Source: Acanthaster planci (taxonomy: Eukaryota; Echinodermata; Asteroidea; Valvatida; Acanthasteridae). From it: a stretch of DNA of 54,815 nucleotides. The DNA is taken from positions 735,180-789,994 of the forward strand of contig NW_019091430.1 of the NCBI RefSeq assembly GCF_001949145.1, read 5' to 3'. Shown here piece by piece: positions 1 through 13,787 of the stretch. The notes beneath the pieces were generated by a model. The model was given only the letters and a program-made list of their open reading frames with translations, was not told the DNA's origin and did no database searches. The position numbers were made by a program, and so were the translations under genes. The first letter of the stretch is position 1, and every line of letters starts with the position of its first letter.

Positions 1-3000
1 AAGATCCGTTTGAAAGCCTAAACTCTTCCTCGTCCAACATTATCTCTGAATCCCTTTGGGGTACAAAAAAAATCAATCCAAGAACTTGTAATCCTTACAA
101 GGCTGCAGGAAAATCCATATTTTACAACAAATCAATTTTCCGCCTGCTTTTTTAAGGGACCGACTGCCTGAAGGTGTTTGTGCAAGCCTCAGGACTTAAA
201 GCAGAAATGGTATTACTGCAAGTACCCATGTTTTGAGCCAAGAATGCCAGTCAGGTGTGGGAATCAATAACCGTTAGTTTACTCTATGGATGGGTTGATT
301 CAGGAACAAATGGAGTTGCTAAAGATTTCCGAAGTGCTGACTTTTCCTTCCTCCATGGTCAAACGAGATGCGTGATCCCCCATCCATGATCTGACCATAC
401 ACCACATGTCACATGGCAAATATGATCATAGCAAGCGTGTGGCTCTATTCATATGCTAACCTCTCCATCCATTCAGTAGAAAAAAGCAACCTGCTGTGTT
501 CCCTTAGGCAATCAATCAATCCGTTTGAGAGTTGTGAATATTACATACGGGTGTTCCCCTGTAAGCTACCAGGTAGTCTTCAGAATCTGGGCCATGATAA
601 ATGTGTAATGTGTTCACAAATCAGTATCACTGCACAAGAATTCAGATACACTAGACAACAGAAAGAGTTGTAAATCATGAATAATTTCACAACTATGAAA
701 AAATCATATTTAACATGATATTGTACTGGTACTGTATCTTTATATATAAGGTATCTAATGTACCTTCAAAGAATTGCCGAAGTCTTCACATCAACTGCAG
801 AATGTATTGCATAGTAAGTCTAAAGACAATGTGTGACAGTACAGCAAGGCACAGGACTAGCGGTACATGTACATGTTGCTCACCTTCCAGTGCTGCTCAT
901 GAGCTAACCAACCTTGCCCTGGCAGTGACCTCACTTGTACTTTACTCCTTGTATAGTAATTGAATTATTGGTCTCCAGAGGCTACTCAGGAGCTTGACCC
1001 TTCAACTGACACAAATTGGATTACGATTTGTTGGATCTATGATGAATGAAAGAACAAAAGCTGGACCAAACTCCCTGCACCAACTAAAGGCTCCACACTT
1101 CCTATGTTACCTGAACTTCATGACCGCACCCATGTTCTGAGGTTGACTTGTAGGAGGATAATAGGTCTGCATTTTATAGTCTCTCTATATATGTACTTGT
1201 ACCGACACCTCTGAAATGACACAAGATTGTCACAGAAAGGTCCATGTCAATTCTGGACTTACATGTACATGAGTTGGGGTATATGTCCTTTCAGGTTTTA
1301 GCCACATCCTTGTGTGTGTGTGTGTGTAAATCTATGTAAACCCAAACTGGTACATGTCCCGCACTGGTACGGTACAGACTGTACGACAAGGCTTCAAAAA
1401 ACTACCGGTACATGTATTTTTTCCTTTGCAGTTTATAACAATGAGATGCCACTGTCTGAAATGGGAAACCTCAGGCTCTAGACATGAATTAATTAGCATG
1501 TATCGGTACATGTGTATACTGTACAAACATATTTCACAGTCCATAGAAGCTACACGTAGATGGACCAATTCCAAGTTATGAAAGAAATCTATAAAATCCA
1601 TTCTCTGAAGCACAATGCCATAGCACACAAAGCTTAAGAACACAACTAAACCTTGGGGTAAAAATTTCTCACTGCAGAACGACCTACATGTACATAATAG
1701 AACTGATGGATTGCTGAAAGCTCTAAATCACAGTATTCTGCTGAAAGTATTCTGCTGTGAACCCAAAATTTGCCAACTGAAAAATTGAAAAGCAAAACTT
1801 TGGTTATTGGCCTATAATACGTGTACATACATTGGATGTACCACTGCAACAAATCATTAAAGAAAACGAAATTGAAGAAAACAAAAAATCCAAAACTCTA
1901 ACAAATTATGATGCTGAATAACAACAATATTGAAGTTATACTCTTTACAGGAATGACATCACAACTTTGACTCCTGAATGCCAATCTACGTCAGGTAAAA
2001 ATACAAGATCTCGTAAAGCCCGTAAAAAAGAGCTGTAAATGCATTTGTGTGATATCAGGACTGCAATAAAATTCATTCATTGCATCCACTGATCACAGTG
2101 CAACTGCACCAGCAGAGTTTATCTTGTCACTCTGCTACACACTACAAGGGTTACACATACATGTACATGTACATGTACAGTAGAACAGGATACATGGAAT
2201 CAAATTCAATTGGCGGCAAACCCCTGCTGGTGATTTAAATAAATAACATTTTAAAAAAACAATAAATCATGGATCACATGCATGACAGGTCTATCTGTGC
2301 AGCAAAGTACATGTAATGATGCTTGTAAGGTATTTCCGACACTGTAAAATGCGATCTTTGCAATGTCTCTCTTAGGGTAGGAAGCCGTTATCAAAAGTAA
2401 TAATAGAGAGCCACTGGATTGAAAGTACATATACAGAGCGAAACTGATTTATTCTGAATGATACCGGTAATTACTTTGCCCAAATTTGCAATGATCAACT
2501 TCTGCTACTAGTGAGACTGGAAAGAGTAAGGGAGGTTTATCATGGAAACAATAATCTGAGCATACACTGTACATAGCAGTTCAGTATAGCAGTTCACTTG
2601 GGTGTACACATGTACCTTTTACTAGGCATCAGATGGTTCAATCTAGACGCTGATACTCAAAAGTGGTTTACAAGGTACATGTAGTCCATTTCATGGAGTG
2701 TCACTGCACTGGAACATAGGACTGGAGTAACTCCAAGTTTGTAATACGGAGCGATTTACAGTGCACATGAGATGAGCTGTTACTGATAGCAAGCCTTCCA
2801 AACGAAGATTACTGGCATCTGAAAGCTTTTTGGTTGGCTGAATCTTAATCCCAGGCAACTACCTCTAATGCTGTGATTTACATACCACATGTACATGTAC
2901 CATGTGCATGCACCCTTTCAAACCTCCCCTCCATAAACCTCACTCTTTGCTAAACTACTTATCCCATTGTGATGTACAAGACTGAGTGTAAAGCAGGGGG

Positions 3001-3539
3001 GGTCCTCAGTATCACACAGGGCATCCTGTCTGCCTGGTAATGTGGTATACAATGTACATGGCTATCCTGTGAGATACATGGGGGTATATAAACAATCATT
3101 TGGAAGTCCCAGGGAAGCTGCCTCAGTAGGCCTGCATGTCACCAATAACATTTGATATACAGTTTTATCTTTCAGCTGGAATTATTATGGACTAAAAACC
3201 AAGCCAAATGAACTTCACAAAGTATACCAAATTATGTAAACAGACAGTACTATTTCATGATGAAATCCTTCAGGAATTGCCTACAACAGCTCACAAATGA
3301 CCAGTTGATAAAGTAAGGACTTGGCAGGACAGGCTGACCTCTGGACATCAACACTTATGGACAGCTTGATAGACATTACACACTGATACCAGAATGCAAT
3401 TTTCAGGCTGAATGGACTCAGTGCAGACACAAAAACAGTAAAATTGTGACAACAAAAGCGTCTGAAAGGAAACTGCAATCAATTAGTTTTAATACAAACC
3501 TTCAAAACACACCTTTGTGCCAAAGTTTACCTTATTTTT

Positions 3540-3935
3540 AACTTCTGTTTCATTATTTCGAAAGATATTATACTGCTTTGTTTTGTTTTCATGCTAATTG
3601 AGTATTTGCATATTCATGAGCAAAACTGTGATGACATCCCAGGAAGAAAGCCTCAAATAAACCCTGGTTTGTAATGTACAGAAAAAAAAAGTGTTTCATT
3701 CCTGTAGATTTTGCTGGACTAAATTTTCTCTACTTTACTGATGTATTGCTGTTAAAGTGTAGCAATAAATGAGCACCAATCCCTTTCTCGGAAATGTTTT
3801 CAATGTACTTTAATTTCTGGGTTCACAATTTTAATAGAAAAACTTACGCAATGAACTACATGTATGTCTTCCCTAGATGACATCAAAGCAACAGTGCCCT
3901 CAGTTGTCCGGGAAAGCATAGATGATTTTAAGTAT
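3540..3935 (-). repeat. dispersed repeat family A, full-length copy
   Basis: Read on the minus strand this stretch aligns along about 390 bases with 36311-36680 and with 10105-10460. Shared blocks include ATGCTTTCC.GGACAA near its start, GAGGGCACTGTTGCT, GGGAAGACATA, and near its end a core with GATGTCATCACAGTTTTGCT followed by CATGAATATGCAAATA. No coding frame is conserved between copies. It looks like a SINE or a short non-autonomous element; no clear A/B boxes or terminal inverted repeats were found. Confidence 0.75.
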
Positions 3936-6798
3936 TTCCAAAAGTGTACCTTCAATGCATTTAATCAAATAGGAATGTAAAAATGTTTTCATACATACAT
4001 GTACATGTAAAAGATGTGAAAGTTGTAGAAAAACTGAGTCTAAAAAACTCATTGCGGCTACACGTTAAGGCAGACATTTCATCATCTCAAGCAAGCTTCT
4101 ATGGGGCTTCTGCACATTCAGATGTACATGTACCTCATCTACATGTACATGTGTCTGTGACACAATGTGTGTACAGTGCAAACAGTACATGTACATATGG
4201 GTCTTCATTTTAATATGGGGGGCCAATGTATATTTCAGGGACATTACAATTATCATGACCATTTAAAACAAGACCAGTTTCACTTTCCCATTTAATTTTC
4301 ATATGTATTTGTCAATTAATATGTGTTGATTACATTAAATTCATTTACATTAAAAAAAGTTGATTTACACAATAATTACAAGGGAAAAACCTCATCGTTT
4401 CTCACTGTTTACTGTGACATTTTTGATGACCTGTTTCGTATGACATTTCATACCACTGACAAAACAAATAAATCGTTTATTTTCTGACTAACCTATCAAC
4501 AGAGAGGTAAATTATGATATTGGATAAATCTGCAAATGAAATTCATTTTAATTGAAATACAGGTGCTGTCATAATCTGATATAACAAAGTGACATTTCGT
4601 TCCTCCAGTTGTTATGAAGTGAAAATCATTTTTGGCTGTTAAAAACAAACAAAAAGCTGTTGCAAATCATTTCCAAAACCTAAAATATCAACTGTAAGTA
4701 TTCCCCAAAATACCTCCTACTAACTTGTGTCTGAGATCCCAAACATTTCTGAAGATATCCCTGTCAATTCTCGTCAACAAATATTTTAGTTACTCGCAAA
4801 ATCGTTACGTTGTAAACAAAAAGGTTCATGCAACTTCCAAATTTTGCCCGAGTCAGGATCATACTACAAGCCTGCATGCGCTGTCACGTGTTCGTCACCT
4901 GACACAAACATGCCAAGTTCCCACCATTCTTTCATCATCGAGAAATTTTGATTGAAGTGTTCGTTACTCACACATTACGCTGTGACAAAAAGTTACGGGT
5001 TGCGGGTTTCTTCTCAAGACATGAAGGTAAAATTTACAAAACTTACAAATAAAAATGAGCGTACATGTATGCAAGAAAGGAAACATTTTTCTCCTTTGAA
5101 TCAGAAATGCTTGTCGTCGTCGCCTTTTTCATTTTTGCGAGTTTATCTGTATGCTGATGTCCGTTAACAATGTCATGACAAGTTGGCCTAGCGGTCCATT
5201 CACAGCGTGTTGTGTCAAGTTGGTACACATGCGCCGGTGACTGTCTTGTGAGCAGTGAAAGGTTCGGTGGCAGTGACCACATGGAAACAGTGCAAGGCAC
5301 ATTACACCTCTCGGGAAACAGTCACCGATGCGCGTGTGCTGCGCCAACTCGGCATGCTGGTGCTATTTTGTGAATGGTCCGCAAGGCCAGGGCGCTGAGA
5401 AATCGTCAATGTCATTAGCATACAGCTCGAATCACAAAATTGGACGTGGGGATTTGTTGAACTTTTTGGTATAAATTTTTCGTGATGTCAAACTTTCTTC
5501 GCATTCCACTTGAATAAAAATGTGAACCAGCATCTAAGTAAATGTATCTCTGCAACTCTGAATTCTTTGAAATTTTCTGTTATCCAGTAAAGACAGAAGT
5601 TATGTTTTTAACTTTCTAATTGGCCTGTGGGTGCATGACAAGTTTTTTTGGCCTACCCATTCAGTCATGACAGTCCAACGTTGTTAATAACAGCACTTTA
5701 AATACAAGATTCTCCTTTAACAAGAATTCTTTTTTATGCCCCAATCCTTAGTTTTTCTACATTTTCATTACAAAAGGTTTCTTTTTTTATTCACATATGT
5801 TGAACCCACTGCAATATGTGCAATGTTTGGTGACAATTGTAATGCTTTATGACATCAAAACCGCTTCGCATTAATTCCCATTCATCGGAAATACGGACAG
5901 GTTTTAGAGTATATTTGTATCCCTAATTTATTTGAGATCACTGTTCATTGACTGCAGACATGAAATGTTGTTGCCATTGTTACAACAATATCTGATGCAG
6001 TTCCCAGTGTAAATTAATGTTTGTATTATGACAGTTTTCCCAAATGTAACAGAGAAACCGGTTTCTCTGTTACACGTGAAATGAGTCATAAAGCTCTTTA
6101 AACTAAAAGCTTCACAACACTTAATGTTTCTGGCAAAGATGCACAAGTTACATGCATAATGTACCGATGAGCTGTGCCACATACATGTACATGCTATTTA
6201 AGCAACTTTGCATTAAACCAAATGAAACTTTGCAAAATAATTCAAAAAATAGCCCAAAAGTGAATTTTGGGGTGAATGTTTGCTCGTTTTTATGCCACCT
6301 GAAACAATATCTAGAAAAAACAACTTTTGAGAGAATATATGGCATGTACACGAAACAAAATTGGCAACAGTGGAAAAGAAACCTTTACTGTACTGTTTTG
6401 TGTGTCATTCAGTCTGTCTGTCAGTTGGAATGTCTTGTACGCATTTTGTTACTTGAAACCAGAGACAATATTTAGATCACCAAACCAGTGCTTAATACCT
6501 ACCAGTACACTTCATAACTCAAGGCTGTATATTTCAAGAAACTTGAGCTACATGTACCACAGCAGCACCAAATACATGTACAATGATCGATGAGTCAATT
6601 TGACAAAAATTAATCAAGATTCTCATGGAAAATTAAGTAATTCATCTACATGTATTAAACGTAATTGCTAACTTGTAGACTGCCATGATTAATGCAGCTT
6701 TCCTCTTGAACCACTGCACCTTTACTTTGGATGACGTGACTGAAACCAAGCAAAAGATGTGTTAACCTCCCCCCCCAAAAAAAACAGAAGAGACTCAC

Positions 6799-6852
6799 CA
6801 GCTCCGAGGGAAGATTCTTCAAGATACCACCAGCAGCTTGGAGATCCTGTTT
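6799..6852 (-). CDS. short internal exon of an unidentified minus-strand gene
   Basis: A 54-base segment on the minus strand is bounded by an acceptor (TTTATTAACAG) and a strong donor (GTGAGTCTC) and is open in one frame at phase 0 on both sides. It reads KQDLQAAGGILKNLPSEL, which looks like normal protein, but I do not recognise the family. The plus strand offers no matching splice pair. Partner exons would be expected on the minus strand on either side, separated by large introns full of TACATGTA repeats; none could be assigned with confidence. The evidence is splice signals plus an open frame only. Confidence 0.4.
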
Positions 6853-7439
6853 CTGTTAATAAACAAAATTACATGTATGATGAGTATTTGTACATACATG
6901 TATGGCATATTCTTTGAACGATAAACAAAAACACACCCTCTCATTTTGCAAAAACTGCTAAAAGAATAACTTTGGTCATTAAAACACCAACTTGCACTTT
7001 CGAATTTATGAACATTGATCATTCAGGGATTATTAGCTAAACTTTGTACATGTACATGGATGTTTGGTTGGCTACCAGTGTTAATCAATGGGAGTCCGAC
7101 TCATTTAAAGTTACTGTAGAAGTCAATGTTTATGTCCACTTGATTCCCAAACTTTTCTCGACAACAAAGATCATCTGGTATACATGTACATGTAGTTTTC
7201 AATTAAATGTCCCTCAAAAATTCTTCAAAGAATGAGCCATGAAGCAAATACATGTGTAGTATAAAATAGACGGAAAATGATCACGAAGATTTATATCTTT
7301 CTATTCCTTAGTTTTTAAAAACTCCTGCTATGTACATCAGCAAATTTCCAAAGAAGTACTTGCATAAGGCAGATGTTAATTTTTGATTTGGAGTTTTTGG
7401 CCAGTGTCATTAACACTGTGTGCTCAGTGCTGTCCAAAA

Positions 7440-7565
7440 CCTGACAAGAAAAAACAAATAAAACAAATCAAATAAAAAAAACAAAAGGGGCACAAGCCCA
7501 CTTGGGGGGACTCAAACCCACAAACTCCTGCTCACGGCAGCACCGCACCACAGAGTCGGCCTTGT
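7440..7565 (-). mobile_element. tRNA-derived SINE fragment
   Basis: On the minus strand the segment starts with a degenerate tRNA-like head (GCCGACTCTGTGGTGCGG), carries a good pol III B box GGTTTGAGTCC at 7508-7518, then a small GGGCTTGTGCCC hairpin, and ends in a T-rich tail. That is the usual build of a tRNA-derived SINE head. It cannot be a functional tRNA: the cloverleaf is not complete and the A box is poor. The family name is unknown. Confidence 0.5.
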
Positions 7566-10104
7566 TACGTTTATGTGCAATCAAATAAGTCAGTGTACCA
7601 AATTTTACTCAAATTTAACTCACAAATGGCTTATTGTTAACTCCTAGACCCTGAAAATAGTTTCCTGAAATATGCACATGGCATGTTCTTCATAAATGGA
7701 CCAAAATGCAACCTCGGCTGTCATTTTTCAAAACTTCTAAACGAGTGACTTTGATCATGTAAAATACAAATTAGCACCTTCTGATTTATAAAAATGATTA
7801 TATGGGGAGAATTAGGCATAATATGTACTTATTGGACATCATTTGGTTGGCTACCAGTGCAAATGAAATGGAGTTGAATTCATTTAAAGTTTTACATCAA
7901 AGTGTTTGCACCAGAGGACTTGATTTCAAAACAACAAGGAGAATTCAGTATATTTTTCAACTGACATATTTAAAGCATCTGATAAATAACTTTAAAACAA
8001 TGAGCCATGAAAAAAAGAGCACAAAATTTACGGAAAATGAGAAAAGTTCGGCTCACTTCATTCTCTTACTGCTTAAAATCACTCTCACTATACATGTGCA
8101 TGTACGTGTACCATCATATCTGCCAGGCCTTATACATGTACAGTGTACATGTACCTCTCAACATCCGAAAATAATCTTTACATTTTGCTGCATCAAAAAT
8201 GTATTATGAGTACAATACACGTACAGTGTATTCTACTGTATGTTTGTTGTGAATGTCACATTTAATGGAAGTTTGAGGCCGTTCAAGAATTTCAACGGAA
8301 AATGCATGACATTCGATAATGCCGAAAATGCTGTCACATATAATGCTTGAAAATTCCATGCGCAATGTTCATTTTGCCACTTATTTTGGAGATATCCCCG
8401 CTGAAAATTAAATCCAACTTAACAACTCTAGGCATCAGATATTCATCATAAATTGTATTTTATGTCTTGGACATCATTTTTTGGTGAACATCATTCAGTT
8501 TGACAGATGTTCTTTTGAGAAACCTTGGTACGAAGAGAAAAATCCTGGAGTGTTGCCATTCTTTGGAGGGGCTCAATATTGAATGAAAAAGAAGGTGCAG
8601 TATCTGGGTTGATGTCAAAGGTCATACAGCCTGAGATGCATCAAAATGTTTCATACATGTACATCACCGTGAGAAATTGATGGATGCCACAAAAGCGTCA
8701 TGATCGGTAATTTGGACTGCAGTTTTTGGAAACGTACTTGAAGAAAATTGATCAGTCCAGTCATAAAAGAATGACGGTTTGGCGGTACTTTTTAAAGCTT
8801 GTGTTGTACATTGATTTTACTCGCTTTTTTCTTGCAGAATTAAATGATGTTCGCGACTGCTGACTTTGGGACCCAATTATTTGGGAGAGATATTATTAAT
8901 TTCATGATTATGGTTTAAATATTTGTAAATATTAACAACTTTCACCACATACATACAAATCTATGTAAAATAACCATAGGGATTATTACTTCTTGATAAC
9001 TTTTATTTGGCTAGGATTTCAACAAGTTGCTTACGTCCGTCAAAAATGCTGATGTTTGAGACTTAATTAATCAACTCTGATTAAGTTGAAAGATGGGCAC
9101 AGTCATCAGTGTGCCAGATATCAGCAAGATTTCCTTCATTTCATCAGACACTGCAATTAATTCACTGCTTTTCACTTCAGAAAAACTGAACCCCAAAGTT
9201 GAACATTATCTACTGTACATGTAATGATATACATGTATATTTTGAGGAACCTGCCATGTACTGTACATTTATGTATACACACATCAAACTGTCATGACTG
9301 TGGCAATGCAAATTCCACTGTGACTCCCCATGTGCATAATTCATTGACATCAAAAGACAAATTAATCAATAACTGCTTATGTGCTCAGGTATGATATGCT
9401 GAGTCAACTTCTAGCTACAGGCTGACGCTGACGCCCAAGGTGTCAACACCTCAATGAGGGAAACTGGTTCAAAGGTTAGGTGCTTTGAATGAAGTATTTT
9501 GTAATGCAACTCAGCTTTTTGTTGTTTTTTTCACGGAGACCATGAACCCAAAGTCCTGTACTGCAGTACTGTGAAAATACGGGTAAATGCTAAAACACAA
9601 CTCCTGCAACTGCCGAGGCATTCCTGCCGCGCCAGCAGACTTCCCAAATGCAAAAAAAACAATGAATCTCTTTGCATTCTAAAAATGGAAAGTCAAACCC
9701 ACAAGTCTAAGCTATTGATATCTCACATGTACAAACATGTAGAGTGCACATAAATGTGTAAAATTGACCAAATGGATTGATCAAACCCACACAAGTGATT
9801 ACAACCATTTTGGTGCATAACTATTGTTACATTTACTTGTACAGTGTATATTTTGGATCAATTGCTACATGTACATGTAAATAGTTTAGAAACACCAAAA
9901 TGTACACAGCAGAAACTAGTTTTGGTTACCATAAAAATTACTGTACAAAACACAACTTAAAGGATCCAGGAAATGATTTTTCTTAGAATCCCTATTTGTG
10001 TATCTCTGTACTCTTCTTCTACATGTACAATGTATGAAGACTGTTTGACATCTTGTTTGAGTTACATGAACTAACGGTGCACTTTTTCAAACATAAAAGA
10101 TTGA

Positions 10105-10475
10105 CCAAGCATTTCTGGACAAGTGAGGACGCTTTTGCTTTGACGGAAATCCAGGAAGACATGGTTCAGGTTGCATGTTTTCATGTTCAAACTTTAATCC
10201 CCAAATTTACTATCTGGGAACATTTCTGTGAAAAGGATTATTGCCATACATGTATTCTTACATGTACACCAATAAATTACCAAAGAAAATGACATTTGCC
10301 ATAGCAGTGGTTAAAAAAATCTAGAAATTTTCTGTGCACAAATTTGTGCAACATTGAGATTCAGTGCCTTGGATGACATCATAGTTCTGCTCATGCATAT
10401 GCAAATATGTATGTGCATAAAAACCAATAAAGCATGAAAATATGGGTTAAAACTGCAAAACAAAAATTTCAAATA
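10105..10475 (+). repeat. dispersed repeat family A, copy 2
   Basis: Homologous to 36311-36680 on the same strand and to 3540-3935 on the other. Shared blocks are AAGCATTTCTGGACAAGTGAGG, GGAAGACATGG, ATTTACTATCTGGGAACATTTC and the 3' core GGATGACATCATAGTTCTGC. Its 3' half is also nearly identical to 26238-26400. No coding capacity is conserved. Confidence 0.75.
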
Positions 10476-13400
10476 AGGTTGATTGAAACCCAAAGAGGCA
10501 ATTTCAAGGGTTTTTAGTAAAGTTTATAAAAATACTTCTATTTACTGGTTCCTTTAATTTTGCGTGAGGACAATAAAGCCATGATATTACATGCATTGTA
10601 AAAATTTATGATTACGATCTAAAATGTTTAGATTCTCAAACCACGCCTATATGGGTTCATTGTAGCCTTACAAAGAATCTATTCAGTCAATGGTAGTTTT
10701 TCTTTCTATGAAGTTTCCTTACATGTGACACACTGACTATTACACGCCCAAGTACAAGTACCGCTGTATAGATGGACCCTACAACATGTACAATATACAG
10801 TGTACTGGTACATGTACACGATCAAGAACCAAACTCCCATTGGTCTGTTTACCATCAGAAACCAGTCACTATTTGTGCTGTTAACCAAGCACATGTGAGG
10901 ATCTGTACACAAGTCAAACACATTTACCAGTAGCTCTGAACTGTTTCCCAGAATGCAATGTACATGTAGTTCATCATGTAGTACATGTACTGTACATGTA
11001 CATCATACCGGTGTTCATGTAGTAGATGGTCAGAAAAGTTGACTATCCACCCTAAAACCATGTGATATGCTGTCTACAACGATGCTATGATTTATTGGAA
11101 GAGTCACAACTCTGGTCAATGTGTGTACATACACTTACATGTATACGTACATATGTACAAACTACGATGTACAATGTACAGTACATGTACATCAAATGTA
11201 TGACAATGTGGTACGTGTATGTATTACAATGCACTACATAAGAAAAACTGTCTTGGCAAGATGTATGTACGTGTACTGTTATATTTTAATTTACAAATGC
11301 TGAGCACAATGTGCAATAGACAGCTACCCGTTCATGTTCATGTACCAGGGTACATGTACCGCACATGAACACCAAGAGGCACTAATGTGAAGGTTTTGCG
11401 TTTGTATATAAGCAGCTTGTTTCATCACATCGTACATCTTTTTTCACTTTTTGAAAAAACTAATTCAAGACAAAAATTATCTGCAGGATAGACTAGGACT
11501 TACACCTAATGTACATGTACATGTACGTAATCCATGAAAACAGAATCAAGAAATAGCAAAAATACATGTAGGCAATACAGGGGTGCTTTAGTATATGTAC
11601 AAAGTCAGAGTGTATACATACGTGTACATGTACATGTAGCCCCAGGGTAGCATGCATATACTACACTGTACATGTACACGTGAACCCACTGATCATTGTT
11701 TAGCAAAACCATTTTTTTTTAATTCGTTATTTCAACCATTACTGTGGAATCTTGCTGTCAATTTTTACACTTAACAGTGGCGGACTAACATGTTACAATT
11801 AACAATAAACAACGCATACAATCAATTTCACAATTGTGCATAAAATTTTGTCACAAATGAGTTTCAAACAGGAACATGTAGGTATTTCTTTATCAGCCCG
11901 CTGGATAAAATGTAAAGAATGCATTTTTTAATTTTACTAGCGTGCATTAGTTTTACTAGAACTTGTACCGGGTACATGTACATGTATGCTGGTCTAGTGC
12001 TAAGGTCGAAGCCTACGTAGCACTGCAAACGTACATGTACCGGTAGGCTTACATTGTACATGTAGATGGTGTCCAGAACAACTCGTCAAAGTCAAACAAA
12101 AACATCTACAGCTGTAGATGGATGAAAGAAATTGACTTTCACCATAAATGCAGTAACTACTGATATGTACATGTACATGTAGCTGATCTGGGAAAACTTC
12201 TCAAATTTAGAGTGTGAGAAAGGAACGAGAGCCCAACAATGAAAATATTCTCAGAAACCACTCTAGTCTTGTGGCTAAATTTGGCGAAGAACAGAGCAAA
12301 AAACGATTTACTGTGAAGCAATGCATACACAACGTAATGGCAAATGGCGCCCATGACTGAAAATCAAAGACATCATCAACTCATGACCACTGATGTCTGA
12401 TTCGTAACTGCTTGGTGAAATTCGAAGCATACTGGTACGAGTAGTTGTCAGTCAGAAACATCATTTTTCAATTCAAGTCTAGCCTCAAAGTGTTTTATCA
12501 TTATTGGATACAGAAATGAATTAAAAGTACACAAAATACAATGCAGGCATTTCACATTACATGTACCAGTAAATACATGTACACGTACAGTTTGCATTCA
12601 TGTACGGTAGCTGGTACGTGTACACAAGTATGTCCATGTACAGGTACACGTGTACATGTATATACATGTACTTACACATGCAAAATTTACCAGAACAGCA
12701 GGCATGATAAGCCAGTCAGCATGTCAAGTGTTGATGACAGAAGTTGTAAAAGTCAATGACATACACATGTACAAGTCCATGTACCAGTACATTTACATAC
12801 AGATCCCATACTGGTGTACACACATACATGCATATACACGATTAAGTCAAAGACTTACGGGTACATGTACCAGGGGTAAGACCATGGAGGAAGGACACAG
12901 GAGTTTGAACTGCCCAGGCTACAACATCTGGCCAATTACCGCTTTCTGTCATGCCCAGTATGTCCCTAGCCAGACTGCAGCAAATGCTTGTTAGACACCA
13001 TCTATTTCACAACCATAAGCCCCCTTTGCATCCCATGATCATGGCGGCAATTTTTCACTGGTAATCTGCATCCATAAAATGTTGTGTACTGCAGTATAGG
13101 AAGTTGAATATTCAGGCCATCGTTGGTGCTTGGTATGATCTGACAACAACATCAAATTTAATGCTTGCGCAGTTGCTTGTATTAGGCTGTGTGCCGTAAG
13201 TGTTCATGTGCAGTTATTGTCCTTATTGAGCGCTTTCCTCTGGAGTTGTTTTGGGAATAAATAGCCTAGTTGTTTATAAGATCTTGTGTTTTATTTGAAT
13301 CATTTTTATTACTGAATTTACACAAAAGGTATTTTATGATATTTCATGATCACTCCTTTTGTTTTTCGTGAACTTAACTTTCCACTGGTGATCAGCATGT

Positions 13401-13706
13401 CTTGACCAGTTTTAGCCAAATTCGTAGAAAGACTTTGAAAACTGATGTTTTGGAGTGGCAAAATAAAATTACAAACACTGCATGGATAATGGAAAAGTGC
13501 ATCAAAATCTTTTTAAAAAATTTATTCACGACAGCAAAAGTAAATCTAATGCTAGATACATGTATTTTCATTCTATTTCCCAGTCACTGTGACAAGTTGT
13601 AGTTCACTGCAAAGAAAACTCCCCAAATATTGCTAGGATAAAACTGGCCCCACTTGTCCGGCTAAGCTGCAGGTAGTAATCAGGCATTTTTGGAATGATT
13701 ACTATA

Positions 13707-13787
13707 GTTCGTCTGACTGGGCGGCGATGATCATTGAGCACTTTGACGTGCCAGAGTTGCAACTCCTTCTGTGTCATTCCTCTATGG
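13707..13787 (+). CDS. candidate plus-strand exon, unidentified
   Basis: An 81-base stretch lies between an acceptor (GATTACTATAG) and a strong donor (ATG|GTAAGAC). It is open and reads SSDWAAMIIEHFDVPELQLL followed by LCHSSM, entering at phase 2 and leaving at phase 0. The composition is protein-like, but no family is recognised and no partner exon was found. The minus strand is also open through this region for about 58 codons from a CTTACCATAG acceptor to a stop near 13604, so the strand is uncertain and the call is tentative. Confidence 0.3.

Noticed and set aside
897-932. Possible short minus-strand exon with a GTGAGC donor
   Set aside because: The acceptor has no pyrimidine tract and the 36-base frame is too short to support.
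7490-7563. tRNA gene on the minus strand
   Set aside because: The B box is good, but the A box and cloverleaf pairing are not; a SINE head explains it better.
9560-9700. Minus-strand open stretch after a TTTCCATTTTTAG acceptor
   Set aside because: The acceptor is good and about 55 codons are open, but no convincing donor or family was found.
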